Position numbers and translations under genes: made by a program. Below the pieces are notes generated by a model. It worked only from the letters and a program-made list of their open reading frames with translations, did not search any database and was not told the DNA's origin. Shown one piece after another: positions 15,841-23,770 of a stretch of 64,000 nucleotides of DNA. The stretch is from Krasilnikovia cinnamomea (GTDB lineage Bacteria; Actinomycetota; Actinomycetes; Mycobacteriales; Micromonosporaceae), in contig NZ_SHKY01000001.1 of the NCBI RefSeq assembly GCF_004217545.1, forward strand, positions 4,898,001-4,962,000, read 5' to 3'. The first letter of the stretch is position 1; every line of letters begins with the position of its first letter.

Positions 15841-17070
15841 ATGCCCAAAAGCCGTGGTCGTCCTGCGGGACGCGGTAAGCCGAGACGCCCGCAGCGCCCG
15901 GTGCGTGAGTTGCGGTTGTCGGATCGGTTGATGCGTTACGCGGTGACGATCGTGTCTGAGGACAGTGTGCTTGAGGTCGAGCGGTGGGCCAGTGGGTGGC
16001 TCGGTGCGGCGTGGTCGATGGCGGGGCTGGGCGAGCGTGATCCGGAGGAGATGTTCCATCTGGAGGTGGTGGGCCGGGCGTCGACCCGGCCGTCGCCGCA
16101 CGGGCTGGCCGCGGTGGCGGCGTTGCGCCGTGTCGCCGCTCCTGGTGAGTGGTCGATGCTGGACGACACGCTGGAGATCTTGTCGGAGAGCCAGCCGGTG
16201 CCGGAGTGGTTGGAGGTGCCTGTCTTTGAGCCGGTCCGGGCGTGGCGGGCAGTGGATGTCTGGGACAGCGAGCATGTGTTGTTCGTCGAGTTCGCCGGGC
16301 AGACACCGCACACGTTGATGGCCCAGATCTCCCTCGCCGGTGGTGTGCTGGTGGACAAGCTGGCGGTGTTGCAGCCCGGGGCTGCGGAAGCCTGGGATCG
16401 GCTGCGTGAGCCCGATGAGGTGCCGATGCTGGCTGTCGAGTGCCCGGTCGAGGTTGCGCTGGCGGAGCTGGCGGACGCGTTGCGGACCACGGACATGACC
16501 TGGCCGCGCCACGATGACGACGACTTCGTCGACTTGCGGGCGATGGCCTGGTCGCGATGCCGGTCGTATCTGCCGGAGTTCCGTGACTGGCAGCCGATGG
16601 GCGATAAGGAACGGGAACGACTGCTTGATGGCTTCGCGCCGGTCGACGACACGGTCGCCAGGTCACTGGCCGAGCTGTTCCTGGATTACGGTGACGGTTA
16701 CATGACCAGCGGTCCATTGTGCTGGAGCCCGGAACAGGTCGGCTTGTTCCTGGCCGACTGGCTGCCGCGCAAGGCGGCGCTGGACGCCGGGCAGCGTGCC
16801 GCGTTGCCGGACGTGCTGCGGCGCTGGATCCGATACAGCCTGGAACGCCGTGAAGTCGACCCGGTATGGATCAGTCCGGTGGTGGAGGCCGTCGATGCTT
16901 TCCTTCCTGCGTTCGAGGAGGCGTTCGACGACACGGCGGCGTGGGGGCCGGCCAAGCAGATCGCCGCGGAGTTGACGGCGCGTGGTATCGATCTCTCCGA
17001 CTCGGAAGCCGTCGAGGACGCGATGCGGGGACTCAACGCCGAACGCCTCGCTCGATACCTCACCGAATGA
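15841..17070 (+). CDS. Hypothetical protein, first gene of unknown two-gene cargo
   Basis: 409 residues. A basic N terminus (MPKSRGRPAGRGKPRRPQRP) recalls the leaders of SEC-C-type or nucleic-acid-binding proteins. The rest alternates acidic helices and short hydrophobic stretches with no transmembrane segment or nucleotide-binding loop that I can see. The middle contains EHVLFVEFAGQTPHTLMAQISLAGG, a beta-hairpin-like segment, and the C-terminal third is helical. It is followed 57 bp later by 17128, which has similar size and composition. The pair lies between tRNA att copies next to a toxin-antitoxin module, the position where elements keep host-benefit or defence cargo. Function unknown. 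Confidence 0.7.
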   Translation: MPKSRGRPAGRGKPRRPQRPVRELRLSDRLMRYAVTIVSEDSVLEVERWASGWLGAAWSMAGLGERDPEEMFHLEVVGRASTRPSPHGLAAVAALRRVAAPGEWSMLDDTLEILSESQPVPEWLEVPVFEPVRAWRAVDVWDSEHVLFVEFAGQTPHTLMAQISLAGGVLVDKLAVLQPGAAEAWDRLREPDEVPMLAVECPVEVALAELADALRTTDMTWPRHDDDDFVDLRAMAWSRCRSYLPEFRDWQPMGDKERERLLDGFAPVDDTVARSLAELFLDYGDGYMTSGPLCWSPEQVGLFLADWLPRKAALDAGQRAALPDVLRRWIRYSLERREVDPVWISPVVEAVDAFLPAFEEAFDDTAAWGPAKQIAAELTARGIDLSDSEAVEDAMRGLNAERLARYLTE

Positions 17071-17127
17071 TCACCCGAACGAGGCACCCTGTGACGGTCT
17101 GACTTCGGCAGCTCATAGGTTGGTGGC

Positions 17128-18264
17128 ATGTCGATGTCTGATGGCGCGCTGCTACGACGGGCTGGTGACCTCAAGGGCGAGCTGGTGGCGTTTTCTCAAC
17201 AGCCCCGCTACGCCCGGGCGGCGTCGAGTTTTCTGGCCGAGTACGGCAACGGCCTGGAAGACGCCGATGAGCAGCGGTGGATGCTGCTCTGGGATTGTTT
17301 CGTGCTGGAGCACCGGCTGGCTAACGGCCGGACGGTGGTGGAGCAGTTCGTGGAGGCCCGGCCGGACCTGCCGGAGGTCGAGCGGGAGATGGTGCTCGGC
17401 TGGCGCGATGTGGTGCAGGGCCCGTTCGAGGTGCAGCGCAAGGACGGGTCAGCGCTCGTGGTGGAGAGTCTGGTCGACGACTTGACCTATCGGGTCCGGT
17501 CGAACATGGGCCCGGCCGTGTTCAAGCAGATGCCGAGCCGCTCGTTCATCATCGCCCGGCTGGTTGCGGTCGGTGACGAGTGGATGCTGAGCGGGCCGGT
17601 ACAGATCCTGCGCGCCAGCGATCGGGACATCGCCTATCAGCTCGCGCTGGACATGTCCTTGCGTACGCCGGAAGCGGTGTTCCGAAACCCGGACAAGATG
17701 GCACTGGCATGGGAACACCAGCGTGCTGACCGGGCACGGTTCGTCGAGTTCTTCGGCACCGACCTGCTGGTGGTCCCGGGAGAACAGACACAGGAGCGAC
17801 TCGACGACTACTACACGTACTGCCGGGACGCGGTTCTCGGGCCGGACCCGAAGGACGTCCCTCCTGCGGTGTCGATGTCGTTGCCGCCGGACCTGACCGA
17901 TGCGGAGACGGTGGCGCTGATCTACGACGAGATGGACGGACTCGGCTTCTACGCGGAGTTCGGCCTCGTGGAGGAAGCGTTCGCGAACCCCGACCTGCTG
18001 CGACGCCGCCGATGGCGCGAGCAAGCACTGTCCTACATCGAGGACGACAGCGTGGAACCGATGGTCCTGCGCCGGCTGGCTGCTCGAGATCCGGAGAAGG
18101 CGAGTGTCGTGTTCCGGCGGCTGCTGAAACGACCACGGTTCGCCTGGAGCCGGGACGGTGAGGCGCTGCTGCGCGAGGTCAAGCCAGGCTATTTCGATCG
18201 GCCACCGCGCCCGCGGGTGAGCCCGCTCAGCGAGCGCTTGGCAGAGTTCGCCAAACGCCGCTGA
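17128..18264 (+). CDS. Hypothetical protein, second gene of unknown two-gene cargo
   Basis: 378 residues, soluble and acidic. It contains WMLLWDCFVLEHRLANGRTV followed by a segment typical of uncharacterised proteins with SEC-C-like or REase-accessory context (VVQGPFEVQRKDGSALVVES). The C-terminal half is helical, ending in a basic tail (SERLAEFAKRR). No catalytic motif is recognised. ATG 17128 (MSMSDG) has a second ATG two codons on. It is co-directional with 15841 and convergent with the YoeB toxin gene. Confidence 0.7.
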   Translation: MSMSDGALLRRAGDLKGELVAFSQQPRYARAASSFLAEYGNGLEDADEQRWMLLWDCFVLEHRLANGRTVVEQFVEARPDLPEVEREMVLGWRDVVQGPFEVQRKDGSALVVESLVDDLTYRVRSNMGPAVFKQMPSRSFIIARLVAVGDEWMLSGPVQILRASDRDIAYQLALDMSLRTPEAVFRNPDKMALAWEHQRADRARFVEFFGTDLLVVPGEQTQERLDDYYTYCRDAVLGPDPKDVPPAVSMSLPPDLTDAETVALIYDEMDGLGFYAEFGLVEEAFANPDLLRRRRWREQALSYIEDDSVEPMVLRRLAARDPEKASVVFRRLLKRPRFAWSRDGEALLREVKPGYFDRPPRPRVSPLSERLAEFAKRR

Positions 18265-18285
18265 GCAGCAACGATAGGGCCGGCG

Positions 18286-18546
18286 CTACTCGTAGTGGTA
18301 CCGGCAGGAGATGATGGTGATCTCGTTGGCCTCGACGGCGTACACCATGCGGTGTTCGTCGTCGATGCGCCGGGACCGGAGCCCTGCGAGGTTGTTCCGG
18401 AGAATCTCCGGCTTGCCGATGCCGGGGCCGTCAGGGTCACGTTTGATGTCGGCGATCAGTGCGTTGATGCGTTTGAGGGTCTTACGGTCCTGGGTCTGCC
18501 AGTACAGGTAGTCGTCCCAGGCATTGTCGGTCCAGCTGAGCTTCAC
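18286..18546 (-). CDS. yoeB: Txe/YoeB-family mRNA interferase toxin
   Basis: 86 residues, matching YoeB throughout: KLSWTDNAWDDYLYWQTQDRKTLKRIN at the start, PEILRNNLAGLRSRRIDDEHRMVY in the core, and C-terminal ISCRYHYE with the catalytic His-Tyr pair. YoeB cleaves mRNA at the ribosomal A site and is neutralised by YefM. The start overlaps the antitoxin stop (18543-18546). Part of a second, truncated copy of this same gene lies at 31405-31470. Confidence 0.93.
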   Translation of the reverse strand: MKLSWTDNAWDDYLYWQTQDRKTLKRINALIADIKRDPDGPGIGKPEILRNNLAGLRSRRIDDEHRMVYAVEANEITIISCRYHYE

Positions 18547-18800
18547 TCCTCAGGACCGAACTCGCGCTCGGTAGCCCGGCCGGCTCGCCACTGCTCGACG
18601 CTCTCGACGAGGCGTTTGGCGTTGGCGGGCGATCGAAGCAGGTAATTGGTCTCCATGATCGAGTCCCAGTCCTCCTTACTCACCAGGACGGCGTTACCAC
18701 GCTTGGAGACGATCTCGATCGGGGTGTGGTCCTCGTTGACGCGCTCGATGAGCGGAAAGAGGGACTTGCGTGCCTCGCTGGCACTGATCGCTGAAGTCAC
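18543..18800 (-). CDS. yefM: YefM-family antitoxin (Phd/YefM superfamily)
   Basis: 85 residues starting GTG 18800 (MTSAISASEARKSLFPLIERV), with GGGAGG four bases upstream. The Phd/YefM DNA-binding N-terminal half contains NEDHTPIEIVSKRGNAVLVS, and the C-terminal tail wraps the toxin. YefM represses its own operon with YoeB as co-repressor; a palindrome sits upstream at 18831-18844. A frame extension to 18812 is possible. Confidence 0.92.
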   Translation of the reverse strand: MTSAISASEARKSLFPLIERVNEDHTPIEIVSKRGNAVLVSKEDWDSIMETNYLLRSPANAKRLVESVEQWRAGRATEREFGPEE

Positions 18801-18830
18801 GATGCCTCCCAAGGTCGTACCGGATATGGT

Positions 18831-18844
18831 ACCACTCTAGTGGT
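18831..18844. promoter_or_regulatory. Probable YefM operator
   Basis: The palindrome ACCACT-ct-AGTGGT is 30 bp upstream of the antitoxin start, where Phd/YefM repressors bind. A neighbouring pair GGTACC / GGTACG adds further partial symmetry. Confidence 0.5.
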
Positions 18845-18917
18845 GGCGGTGCGCCGCTCCTGACACCCGCTCGGGACCGCCGACGGCGACCCCGAGTATG
18901 ACTACCTGCTAGGTGAA

Positions 18918-19003
18918 CTGGTCAAACGTCCCGGTAGCGGGCCGCCGGGGACGGTGGTGGCGTGGTTCGCGTGGTGCAACGTCCGGCCCGCCATGCAAAC
19001 CCG
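18918..19003 (+). repeat. Dispersed palindromic repeat, copy B
   Basis: It contains GGTTCGCGTGGTGCAACGTCC and, upstream, CTGGTCAAACGTCC. Both parts recur in the same order and spacing at 22921-23011. It lies at the 3' end of a broken integrase gene. Confidence 0.6.
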
Positions 19004-19007
19004 TAGC

Positions 19008-20123
19008 TCAGCCATGATGACGACGACTCGGCTTGACCGCCTCGAACACCGGACCGGCCCCCTCAGTCCGCACTGAGTCCGCAGCAATGCGGGCCGCCGC
19101 CCGGTCCAACTGGTCCGCGACCTGGTCCAGGTCGTCCTCGAACAGGTCCGCGTACACGTCGAGCGTCATCGCTGCCGAGGCGTGTCCGAGCATCCGCTGG
19201 ACGGCCTTGACGTTCGCGCCCTCGGCGACGGCCAGGCTCGCGGCGGTGTGCCGCAGCTCGTGCGGAGTCAGGCCCGCCAGTCAGGCCGACTCGGCGGCCC
19301 GATCGAACGCCCGGCGACGGAAGTTGTTGGTGCGCAGCACCTCACCGCCCGGCGACGTGAACACCAGATCGTCCGGTCCTCGGCCACCCATGTGCGCCGG
19401 CAACGGCGCCACCAGGAATCGGGGGAGCGGCACTGATCGACGCTGGCGCGTCTTCGGGGTGCCGAACACTGCTCGCCCGTTGATCTCCGTGACCGACTCC
19501 GCGACCACCAGGCTGCGCCGCACCAGATCAACCCGGCGCACTCGGAGGGCGGCCAGCTCGCCCCAGCGGAGCCCGGTGTACGCCAGCAAGCGGACGATCA
19601 ACCCGTGCGGCTCTGCGGCGGCGGCGAGCGCGGCGACCTGGGCGTGGGTGAGGAACGCCTTCTCCGCGCGGCCGACGCGCGGCAGTCGTACGCCGGTTGC
19701 CGCATTGCGAGGCAACCGACCATCGTGGACGGCGAGCGCGAGCGCTAGCGAGAACACGCGGTGCGCTTGCCGAATCGTGGACGGAGACAGTCCGGCCTGA
19801 GCCATGCGGACCCACTCCCCGACGTCGGCGTGCGTGACTGCTGAGAGCGGAACCCGCTCCCACACCGGCAGGATCTGGGTGCGGTGCAGGCTCGCGTATC
19901 GGTGCCGCGTGGACGGTCTGTGATCCGACAACAGATACGCGACACATCTTCGCCAGGTGATGCGCGGCAGGCCTAGAACCCTGGCGACGACCTCAGGCGG
20001 CACATGCAGGGATCTGGCTGATGTGCGAGCATTTGGGGCGGGTTGGCGAATCAAGCCGGGGAGATGTCGAGCACGTCGGACGATGGAAGTTCGCCCGGGT
20101 CTTCGTCCTCGACGCCGACCCAC
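19008..20123 (-). pseudogene. Tyrosine integrase interrupted by a single in-frame stop
   Basis: Reading on the minus strand, residues up to 19281 give an integrase core-binding domain (STRHRYASLHRTQILPVWE, HADVGEWVRM) and the start of the catalytic domain with the first Arg in AYTGLRWGELAALRV. A TGA at 19281-19283 then stops the frame. In the same frame the protein continues LAGLTPHELRHTAASLAV...MLGHASAAMTLDVYADLF, which holds the His-x-x-Arg box and the catalytic Tyr. A single base change (probably GGA to TGA) thus inactivated it. The first 80 residues look unlike an integrase N terminus, so the 5' end is probably replaced too. Confidence 0.85.
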
Positions 20124-20395
20124 TCGATGCCGCCAAGTACCTCTCCACGCTGCGGGTCCTCGATCGTGAAGAGGAACAGGCCGTCATTGGAGCCACGAAC
20201 GCTGGCGTTGACGCGTATCGCCATCCCGAGGCCGCGACCACGCTCGAAGTCGATGGAGGGACACCCGCAGCCGCACATGCCGACGACCGCCACGTCCGCC
20301 GCCTGGCGCCGCAGGCGTTCGACGTCCTGGAAGTCAACGGTCAGCAGTGCCTCAAGAACTTCTCGCTCTCGCTGCGTGAGCGGTCTCGCGTCCAC
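20051..20395 (-). CDS. Conserved hypothetical protein with CGCGCP motif
   Basis: 114 residues. It begins MDARPLTQREREVLEALL, resembling a helix-turn-helix-like N terminus, then VVGMCGCGCPSIDFE, a compact Cys cluster likely to bind metal, and an acidic beta-rich C-terminal half (VLGGIEWVGVEDEDPGELP). Proteins with this layout are common, uncharacterised, in actinomycetes. It overlaps the 5' region of the broken integrase on the same strand, which suggests that the integrase 5' end is not genuine coding sequence. Confidence 0.7.
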   Translation of the reverse strand: MDARPLTQREREVLEALLTVDFQDVERLRRQAADVAVVGMCGCGCPSIDFERGRGLGMAIRVNASVRGSNDGLFLFTIEDPQRGEVLGGIEWVGVEDEDPGELPSSDVLDISPA

Positions 20396-20654
20396 GCCAT
20401 GATCGTCTCATTGGCGAAGCGGGGTTCGGCCGCCATCCGCACTCGTACCTGTCGCAGTCCCGTGGCGGATGACTGTCGCGCATCACCCGACGGAGGACAT
20501 CGAGGACGAGCCGGGGTACTGCCGAATTCACCTTTTTCAGGATCAAGGCGCCGCGCAAGCGCGGCGCACCGTGCGCGCCGCGGCCCGCTGCTGGCGGCCT
20601 TCGGCCGGCATCGCGCGTCGCGGCGCGCCGCACCTGACGCGGTGGCCTTGACGG

Positions 20655-21248
20655 TTACGGCGTGCCAGGCATTCGGCGTACCTCGTTGACCTTCCGGGTG
20701 GCGCTGCGACGGCTGCGGGAGCCCGATGCCGACGCGTTGCGCCGCTGCACGACATCGTGTGCGTGGGCGGCTTCCTTGCTGGTCTGCCGGATGATCCGGT
20801 CGGCAGCCGGTGGCCCGGGCCAGAACTGCAACAGGTAGAAGTCGACCGGCTCATCGCTGATGCCCACGCGGTGGGCCTGATCCATGCCACGCACGCAGTA
20901 CCGGACCCGATACTGGCCCGATGGCAGGTTCAGGGGATAGGTGTCGCCGTCCCATTCCTGAACCATCACCTGGTCCGTGGTGGCGGTGAAGGAGACCTCT
21001 ACGACGTCCTCCCAGGAGTCCTCTACCGGCGGCTCGCTTCCGTGCAGTTCCGCGCGCAGGCTCACCGGCCCCATCTCGATGCCCGTCGTGAGGGTCATGT
21101 TTCCCAGGTCCGCTGCGCCGCACAGCCCGTTCGTCTGTCCGCGGTACGTCTCCTGCAGGTCCGGGCGGTCGTCGTCCGGGTCGCTGACGACGTAGAGCTG
21201 CGAGTACTCGACCCTCACCTGGCGGTCCATCAGCACCTCGATCGGCAT
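20655..21248 (-). CDS. Conserved hypothetical beta-rich protein
   Basis: 197 residues from ATG 21248, with a GGGGGA element six bases upstream. The sequence starts MPIEVLMDRQVRVEYSQLYVV and is rich in beta strands. It shows GLCGAADLGNMTLTTGIEMGPV and SGQYRVRYCVRGMD, a pattern I associate with uncharacterised actinomycete proteins, often in immunity-like pairs. The C-terminal 40 residues are basic. The upstream extension to 21416 lacks similarity. Confidence 0.65.
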   Translation of the reverse strand: MPIEVLMDRQVRVEYSQLYVVSDPDDDRPDLQETYRGQTNGLCGAADLGNMTLTTGIEMGPVSLRAELHGSEPPVEDSWEDVVEVSFTATTDQVMVQEWDGDTYPLNLPSGQYRVRYCVRGMDQAHRVGISDEPVDFYLLQFWPGPPAADRIIRQTSKEAAHAHDVVQRRNASASGSRSRRSATRKVNEVRRMPGTP

Positions 21249-21642
21249 CGGCGTCCCCCGTTCAGCACGAGCCGACTCTTCGTAATGTTCGCAACTTCCA
21301 GGGGTGAGGACTCGCGTTTCGCGCGAATCATCCCGGCCCGGGGACATGCCTCCGGCGGGGGCGCTCGGGATCACGGGATGGGGGAGAGCCATCCCGCCCA
21401 CCATCGACCCAGGCAAGCCGAGCAGACCACCGCCGGGGCCGCCAGCGTCCGTACCTGTCTTGCGGTGGTCTCGTCGTGGCGGCCCCGGTGGCGGCCCGCT
21501 CCCCGGAGGGTGGGTCGACGGTGAGCGGGATGGCCGAAGGGCGGGCAGCGGCGTGCGATCTGCGTGCGATTAGTTGTGGTGATCATGGGTGTTCAGCGGT
21601 GAGCAAGGGTCAAAGACGCAACCGAGACCGATGCCGCAACGA
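21249..21642. other. Intergenic stretch without a recognisable gene
   Basis: Open frames exist on both strands, but none has a ribosome site or a plausible protein. The stretch ends in the hairpin at 21643-21680. It probably carries the promoter of the minus-strand gene at 20655. Confidence 0.45.
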
Positions 21643-21680
21643 CGAAGCGCCGACCTGCGTTTCCGCTGGTCGGCGCTTCG
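21643..21680. terminator. Strong hairpin beside the tRNA-Phe fragment
   Basis: A perfect 13-bp stem (CGAAGCGCCGACC at 21643-21655, complement at 21668-21680) has a 12-base loop. Such hairpins often close integrative elements next to their tRNA att site. Confidence 0.7.
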
Positions 21681-21697
21681 GAAGCCCGTTTGGGCGC

Positions 21698-21750
21698 TGG
21701 TGGCCAGGGGCGGGGTCGAACCGCCGACCTTCCGATTTTCAGGCGGACCT
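21698..21750 (-). other. 3' half of a tRNA-Phe (GAA), att relic
   Basis: On the minus strand the sequence reads an anticodon loop CTGAAAA with GAA, variable loop AAGGTC, a perfect T arm GGCGG-TTCGACC-CCGCC, acceptor strand CCTGGCC, A and CCA. This is a typical actinomycete tRNA-Phe 3' half. The anticodon stem has one mismatch and the 5' half is missing, so it is not a working tRNA. It is best read as the att site left by an element that integrates in tRNA-Phe. Confidence 0.75.
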
Positions 21751-22066
21751 ACGCGCGGTTGTTGGCCGCGGAGCGCGCCCGGCGCCGGGTAAGCACGACG
21801 TCCGCAATTATGATGGGTGCCACCGCTGCGGTCCCGACGAGGACGCCCGCCCACCAGGTCGGGTCGAGCAAGAGGCCGGCCACGATGAGGCCGAAGAACA
21901 CCAGCAGGTAGGCGACGTTCAACCACTTGATCACCACCTCAGCGTAGAGGTCGGCATCCACAGGCTTTACCCGCGGTTCGCCGCCAGCGGTCCGCATCTG
22001 GTCCGCAGCACACCGGCAAGCGCCGTCGAGTGATGTCAGGCGCCGAGGGGGATCCCGGCTGCTCAC
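21749..22066 (-). CDS. Small two-helix membrane protein (hypothetical)
   Basis: Up to 105 residues. Two hydrophobic helices are clear: WLNVAYLLVFFGLIVAGLLL and WWAGVLVGTAAVAPIIIADV. They are followed by a basic tail RRRARSAANNRA. The start is uncertain; GTG codons at 21961 and further in would give a 65-70 residue protein lacking the Cys-containing leader. Holins and small element membrane proteins look like this, but there is no specific match. Confidence 0.5.
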   Translation of the reverse strand: MSSRDPPRRLTSLDGACRCAADQMRTAGGEPRVKPVDADLYAEVVIKWLNVAYLLVFFGLIVAGLLLDPTWWAGVLVGTAAVAPIIIADVVLTRRRARSAANNRA

Positions 22067-22104
22067 CGTCGCTGCACCCAGGTCGTCGGTCCCGGCTTCT
22101 TGAT

Positions 22105-22146
22105 CTCATAATCCCTCGTCGCGGGTTCGAGTCCCACCCGCCCCAC
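22105..22146 (+). other. Decayed CAT-tRNA 3' half (att relic)
   Basis: ctcataatccctc, then one G missing relative to 15697-15740, then GCGGG-TTCGAGT-CCCAC and CCGCCCCAC. The T stem has one mismatch. No tRNA 5' half precedes it. It is a third copy of the same attachment sequence, showing repeated use of this locus. Confidence 0.8.
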
Positions 22147-22158
22147 GAGTGGCTTTGA

Positions 22159-22198
22159 CCTGCAGTTGGTTCGACCGAACTTTGGCATTGCGCGAACC
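22159..22198 (+). repeat. Dispersed palindromic repeat, half unit C
   Basis: The segment from CCTGCAGTT to GGCATTGCGCGAACC follows the att relic at the same distance as unit A follows attR. The two share the CCTGCA box and GGCATTGCGC(A/G)AACC. Confidence 0.5.
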
Positions 22199-22233
22199 AA
22201 CGCTGTGACCCGACCTGGTATAGCATCGCTGCT

Positions 22234-22579
22234 ATGGCCTGGGGTGCTGTCGAACTTGAGCCAGAGGTGGAGAAGTGGCTGGAGAGTCTCCCGACCCCTC
22301 AGTTCGCCCATGCGGCGTTCTACGTCGACCTGCTCGCTGAGCACGGGCCGCTGCTGGATGAGCCTCACACGAAGCAACTTGATCGGAAGCTGCGCGAGCT
22401 GCGGTTCCACCTGGAGCGGCGGTCGGGTCCGGATCACCTACTGGATCGCGGCCGACCGGAGGATCATCCTGTTGACGGTTTTCCACAAGACGCGCATGCG
22501 GGATGAGCGGGAGATCGACCGGGCGCGCCTGGCGTTGGCGCGGTGTATCGACGAGGCGCACGAGGAGGCTGGGTCATGA
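22234..22579 (+). pseudogene. HigB/RelE-like toxin gene with a frameshift
   Basis: The first frame (from ATG 22234) reads ELEPEVEKWLESLPTPQFAHAAF and KQLDRKLRELRFHLERRS, a phage-derived Gp49/HigB-type toxin. After about 22420 the homology continues in the +1 frame as RVRITYWIAADRRIILLTVFHKT and ends ARCIDEAHEEAGS at 22579. One extra G in the GGG run of cggtcgggtcc explains the shift. The antitoxin start overlaps the second-frame stop (ATGA at 22576), so 22579 is the true 3' end. It is either inactivated or a sequencing artefact. Confidence 0.8.
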
Positions 22580-22863
22580 GTGAAAGTAGCGGTTGGGCCG
22601 CGATGCGGGAGCGGCGAATGGCGGAGCCCGGTGCTGCAGAGGCCTACGATGCGGCGCGCCTGGCCTTTGAACTCGGTCGTTCTGTCCGAGAACTTCGAGA
22701 GCGCCGAGGGTGGAGCCAAACACAGCTGGCAAAGGCATCGGGAATGACGCAGTCCGCGGTCGCCCGGTTCGAGGCCGGCGGAACTGTTCCTACCTTGGCG
22801 GTGCTGGAACGGCTGGCGACGGCGTTGGACGTACGACTCAGGGTGGGTTTCGAGGCCGCCTGA
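22576..22863 (+). CDS. HigA-like XRE-family antitoxin
   Basis: 95 residues from ATG 22576, with GAGGAGG upstream and a 4-base overlap with the toxin stop. The helix-turn-helix is RERRGWSQTQLAKASGMTQSAVARFEAGGTVPTL. The toxin-first order and overlap are typical of HigBA-type modules. With the toxin frameshifted the antitoxin may now be free-standing. Confidence 0.88.
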   Translation: MSESSGWAAMRERRMAEPGAAEAYDAARLAFELGRSVRELRERRGWSQTQLAKASGMTQSAVARFEAGGTVPTLAVLERLATALDVRLRVGFEAA

Positions 22864-22920
22864 GCCGCGGCGAACCGCGGCTACCGCGGCACTCAACGCA
22901 CCCCGCGAGGTGTGTGCGAC

Positions 22921-23011
22921 CTGGACAAACGTCCTGGCATCGGGATTCCTGGAACCACCATAGCCCGGTTCGCATGGTGCAACGTCCGGTCCACCTGCGC
23001 AAACATGGCGG
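22921..23011 (+). repeat. Dispersed palindromic repeat, copy D
   Basis: CTGGACAAACGTCC ... GGTTCGCATGGTGCAACGTCC ... TGCGCAAACATGGCGGG. It shares two blocks with copy B and the GGTTCGCATGGTGCAACGTCC block with copy E. It lies about 65 bp upstream of the integrase remnant at 23076. Confidence 0.6.
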
Positions 23012-23075
23012 GAACCCGCCTGATCGAGCGTCGCATGACGCGGTCCGTGACATGAGCGGTGCTAGCGTCGGGCTC

Positions 23076-23770
23076 ATGACGCGACAGGCGGCTCCCCGCC
23101 AGCGACAGCGCGGCACCATCGACGCACTTCCCAGCGGCGCGCTCCGCGTCCGCGCTTATGCCGGGGTGGATCCGCTGACGAAGCGGCGGCACGACCTCAC
23201 CGAAGTGATCCCACCTGGACCGAACGCGGCCCGCGAGGCCGAGAAGAAGCGGACCGGCTGCTGAACCAGGTGGACGAGCGGCGCGACCCGCGGACCCGGG
23301 CGACCGTGAACCAGCTGCTGGACCGGTGGCTTGAAGTGCTCCACGTCGAACCGTCCACGCGGCGCGGCTACGTGCTGAAGATCGAGGACATGTCCGGCCG
23401 ATGCTCGGCGAGGTCCAGGTGGCCAGGGTGGACGCCGAGCTGCTGGAGACCTTCTACGCCCGGCTGCGCAAGTGCCGAGATCACTGCGACGGCCGCCGGT
23501 ATGTCCAGCACCGGACGTCGCAACCACACGAGTGCGACGACCGCTGCCGGCGGCATGCCTGTGTGGGCTTGTCCGCGTCCACGATCCGCCAGATCCACTG
23601 GATCCTCAATGGGGCGCTCGACCGGGCCGTGCGGTGGAAGTGGATCGCCATTAACCCGGCGGAGCAGGCAGACAAGCCGGCATTGCCGCATCCGGATCCG
23701 CAGCCGCCGAGTGTCGATGAGGCGGCCCGGATCGTCACCGAGGCGTGGCGCGACCCGGACTGGGGGACGT
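23076..23770 (+). pseudogene. Tyrosine integrase remnant (frameshifted, truncated)
   Basis: Three frames together give an actinobacterial phage-type integrase N-terminal half. First RGTIDALPSGALRVRAYAGVDP to 23264, then after a 1-base loss DERRDPRTRATVNQLLDRWLE to about 23395. After another shift comes GEVQVARVDAELLETFYARLR...GLSASTIRQIHWILNGALDRA...EAARIVTEAWRDPDWGTFV to about 23770. The catalytic domain (Arg, His-x-x-Arg, Tyr) is missing. Sequence from other coding DNA is joined at 23770. Confidence 0.85.

Larger units (their letters stand above)
15697..22146. mobile_element. Mosaic of decayed integrative elements between two CAT-tRNA att copies
   Basis: A second decayed CAT-tRNA 3' half at 22105-22146 makes this 6.4-kb stretch look like an older, previously integrated element. 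Contents are an unknown two-gene cargo, a YefM/YoeB module, an integrase with a premature stop, two conserved hypotheticals on the minus strand, a tRNA-Phe half and a small membrane protein. The integrase lies in the interior rather than beside an att site, so more than one event is probably layered here. Boundaries are inferred from the att copies only. Confidence 0.5.

Noticed and set aside
21698..21750. Functional tRNA-Phe gene
   Set aside because: The 5' half is missing and the anticodon stem has a mismatch.
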